This document shows positions 5,654-7,271 of a stretch of DNA of 7,271 nucleotides, piece after piece; position 1 is the stretch's first letter, and every line of letters begins with the position of its first letter. The notes beneath the pieces were generated by a model. That model was not told where the DNA came from. It was given only the letters and a program-made list of their open reading frames with translations, and did no database searches. Source of the stretch: Azoarcus sp. (GTDB lineage Bacteria; Pseudomonadota; Gammaproteobacteria; Burkholderiales; Rhodocyclaceae); assembly GCA_031259795.1 (NCBI GenBank), contig JAIRLA010000116.1:1-7271 (forward strand), read 5' to 3'. The position numbers and the translations under genes were made by a program.

Positions 5654-6523
5654 ATGCAACTCGATCTCTTCACCCACAGCCGCCCCGACATGCTGCGCAA
5701 CGACCTCATCGACGCCTTGCGGGCGCGCTCGCCGGCTGAAAGCCACAAAGCGCACGCCAGGCTGGCCGCCGAAAGTCCCGAAGACAGCCTGCTGGCCCCG
5801 GCGGCGCGCCTGCTCGAACAATTGGAAAAAACGCCGCCGCCGCCCTTCTCCAGCCACGAAGAGGCGCGGCGCGCCGTCCAGCATGCCGAATCACTCGCGG
5901 ACGCGGCGGCGGCGCTCTTTGGCGCGGCCCGGGTCGACGACTGGATGGCGCCGGTCTGGCTGGCGCTGGCCGAATCCTGCGGCGCGCTCTCCTACCGCCG
6001 CGACCTGCCGGAAACCCATGCCGCGAACATGCTGATGCGCGCCCGCCAATGGAACATGGCCGAAGCGGCGGTCGCCCGCATCCCCAATTGGCGCCGCATC
6101 CCCGAACCGCTGGCGTGGATGGCGGAAATCCGTTTCAGACTGCGGGAACAAACCGCCGCGTGGTCGCTGCTCGCCGAACTGGCATGGCGCGCCCCGGCCC
6201 GCTTCGCCATGCTGGCCAGACGCCTGGACGCGCCTTTCCTGGCTCCGCTGATACAAGAATTCGAACGCGATTTCGCCGACGTCGACGACGCCGATTTCGC
6301 CTGGTTCCCCGCCTGGGCGCTGCTTGCCGAAGCAAAACTGGCCGACGGCCTGTGCGAAGAACACACTCCCGAATACAGCCCCGCGGAACAGGCGGTGTGG
6401 ACGATCCGGAAACTGTTCGCCCTCGAACGCCAGGGCCGCCACCACGAAATCATCGAAAACCGCAAAACCCTGCGCGCCCTGCACCCGGAACTGTTCGCCT
6501 ACTACATGCGCACCCGCGCATGA
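5654..6523 (+). CDS. Conserved hypothetical helical protein, 289 aa, downstream of rng
   Basis: I do not recognise a named family. The product starts MQLDLFTHSRPDMLRNDLI and has no signal peptide or clear membrane segment, so it is probably cytoplasmic. Nearly the whole chain looks alpha-helical, with repeated Ala/Leu/Arg/Glu helices and several Trp-containing turns: DDWMAPVWLALAESCG (about 95-110), ARQWNMAEAAVARIPNWRRI (about 134-153), EPLAWMAEIRFRLREQTAAW, LLAELAWRAPARFAML. This pattern suggests a TPR-like or other helical solenoid, possibly a protein-binding scaffold; that is inference from sequence texture only. The start is supported by GGAG (5642-5645), eight bases before ATG 5654. It begins 39 bases after rng without a clear terminator between, so co-transcription with rng is likely and a link to RNA processing is possible but unproven. 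Codon use matches the core genes. Confidence 0.85.
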   Translation: MQLDLFTHSRPDMLRNDLIDALRARSPAESHKAHARLAAESPEDSLLAPAARLLEQLEKTPPPPFSSHEEARRAVQHAESLADAAAALFGAARVDDWMAPVWLALAESCGALSYRRDLPETHAANMLMRARQWNMAEAAVARIPNWRRIPEPLAWMAEIRFRLREQTAAWSLLAELAWRAPARFAMLARRLDAPFLAPLIQEFERDFADVDDADFAWFPAWALLAEAKLADGLCEEHTPEYSPAEQAVWTIRKLFALERQGRHHEIIENRKTLRALHPELFAYYMRTRA

Positions 6524-6714
6524 CTCCGGGTAGATGAAAGAGTCAGTCCGGGAGAGGGAACTTCCATGGTTGGCGAATCTGATTGATAAACGGCAGACCG
6601 GAAGCAATTTGCGCCAACAATTCGTGACAGGCAGAATATCGGAGTGAAACCTGATTCTGCGGGGTTTTTCAAAAGACTCACGAATTTTTCTGATTTTTGC
6701 AGGGAAAACAGTCG

Positions 6715-7271
6715 ATGAAGTTGACAGACAAGGTGCCCTGGTGGATTACCCTCCCGCTCAGGCTGGTGTTTTATACGTTTTCGCGTTCATCGCGTTCGGC
6801 ATACTGACGGGGATCACCGCTTTCGAGTTGATGAACAACACGACGGACTGTTCCAGCGCGATCAAGGTTTCCATGAACATCGGGGCGCCTGAATATACCA
6901 AAAACATTGCTGCGTGTATTCGGCAAAAAACGGATTCCTGGCAAATTGGCAGATGCGTCCTATATTCCAGGTCATCGACTCCATGCCCAACGCGCCGAAG
7001 AAATTTGTCGGAACATGGCGGGCAAGCCAGTCCAATTGCATTTACCTGCATGAACTGAAAGAAGATGGCGGATTCGTTTCCACGCCGGTGGAATGCAGTA
7101 TAAGTAACAGCCATTACCGCGGCAAGTGGAGCGCGCACAAGGACAAAATGATCTGGCTGGCCGATGAAGTCAGAATGTGGCCGCCCGACATCAACACGGT
7201 TCGCTGGCTCGACAAGGATTCCTTCACATTGACAGAACGCGATGGCGCGATCACGGAATTTTCGCGGGTCT
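6715..7271 (+). pseudogene. Frameshifted, right-truncated gene for a membrane-anchored protein of unknown function
   Basis: Three successive reading frames each carry a protein-like piece. Piece 1 runs from ATG 6715, with AGGGA ribosome site at 6701-6705: MKLTDKVPWWITLPLRLVFY, in a frame that stops at 6805-6807. Piece 2 (about 6778-6930) continues FAFIAFGILTGITAFELMNN and a Cys-containing segment. Piece 3 (from about 6930 to the window end, with an internal ATG at 6953) reads FVGTWRASQSNCIYLHEL, ECSISNSHYRGKWSAHKDKM, MIWLADEVRMWPPDINTVRW. Restoring one T in the run 6778-6781 and one A in the run 6925-6930 joins all three into one protein. It would have a membrane helix at about residues 13-38 and a soluble domain that resembles small lipocalin-like beta folds (GTW...Y.L...G.F). 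Out-of-frame continuations quickly become Arg/Ser/Pro-rich. It may be a decaying gene or homopolymer sequencing errors; the 3' end lies beyond the window. GC is lower than in the core genes. Confidence 0.65.

Overview
The window looks like a chromosomal segment from a GC-rich betaproteobacterium, probably of the Rhodocyclales/Nitrosomonadales type. This rests on the conserved gene run rsfS-rlmH-maf-rng, a BPSS1780-type membrane protein, strongly C/G-ending codons in the core genes, and protein sequences resembling those of that class. The genus cannot be fixed from the sequence alone. All supported genes are on the + strand.

Layout: (1) 1-185 is an upstream region with two perfect inverted repeats. 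(2) 186-755 is a 189-aa protein of unknown function, closed by a very strong palindromic terminator at 834-867. (3) 868-1373 is about 500 bases without a confident gene, although part of it is open in frame with the next gene. (4) 1374-2378 is a multi-pass BPSS1780-family membrane protein with a Lys/Arg-rich tail. (5) 2379-2566 is an intergenic region holding one isolated CRISPR-repeat-like unit and a GC-rich hairpin. (6) 2567-4040 is a tight cluster: rsfS (ribosomal silencing factor), rlmH (23S rRNA pseudouridine-1915 methyltransferase, TTG start) and maf (nucleotide pyrophosphatase). (7) 4101-4138 is an inverted repeat just before rng. (8) 4160-5614 is rng (RNase G). (9) 5654-6523 is a 289-aa helical protein of unknown function, probably co-transcribed with rng. 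(10) 6715 to the window end is a membrane-anchored protein gene whose reading frame is split over three frames by two apparent single-base losses at homopolymers.

The cluster is a ribosome and RNA housekeeping unit. RsfS keeps the 50S subunit from joining 30S when nutrients are scarce, RlmH modifies helix 69 of 23S rRNA, RNase G trims the 5' end of 16S rRNA and decays some mRNAs, and Maf removes unwanted nucleoside triphosphates. nadD, the usual neighbour upstream of rsfS, is not in the window; the site where it is normally found holds the membrane-protein gene and the CRISPR-like unit.

No new multi-gene system is visible. The points most worth checking are the solitary CRISPR-like repeat, the doubly frameshifted gene at the right end, the inverted repeat in front of rng, the missing nadD and the coding-like stretch upstream of the BPSS1780 gene.
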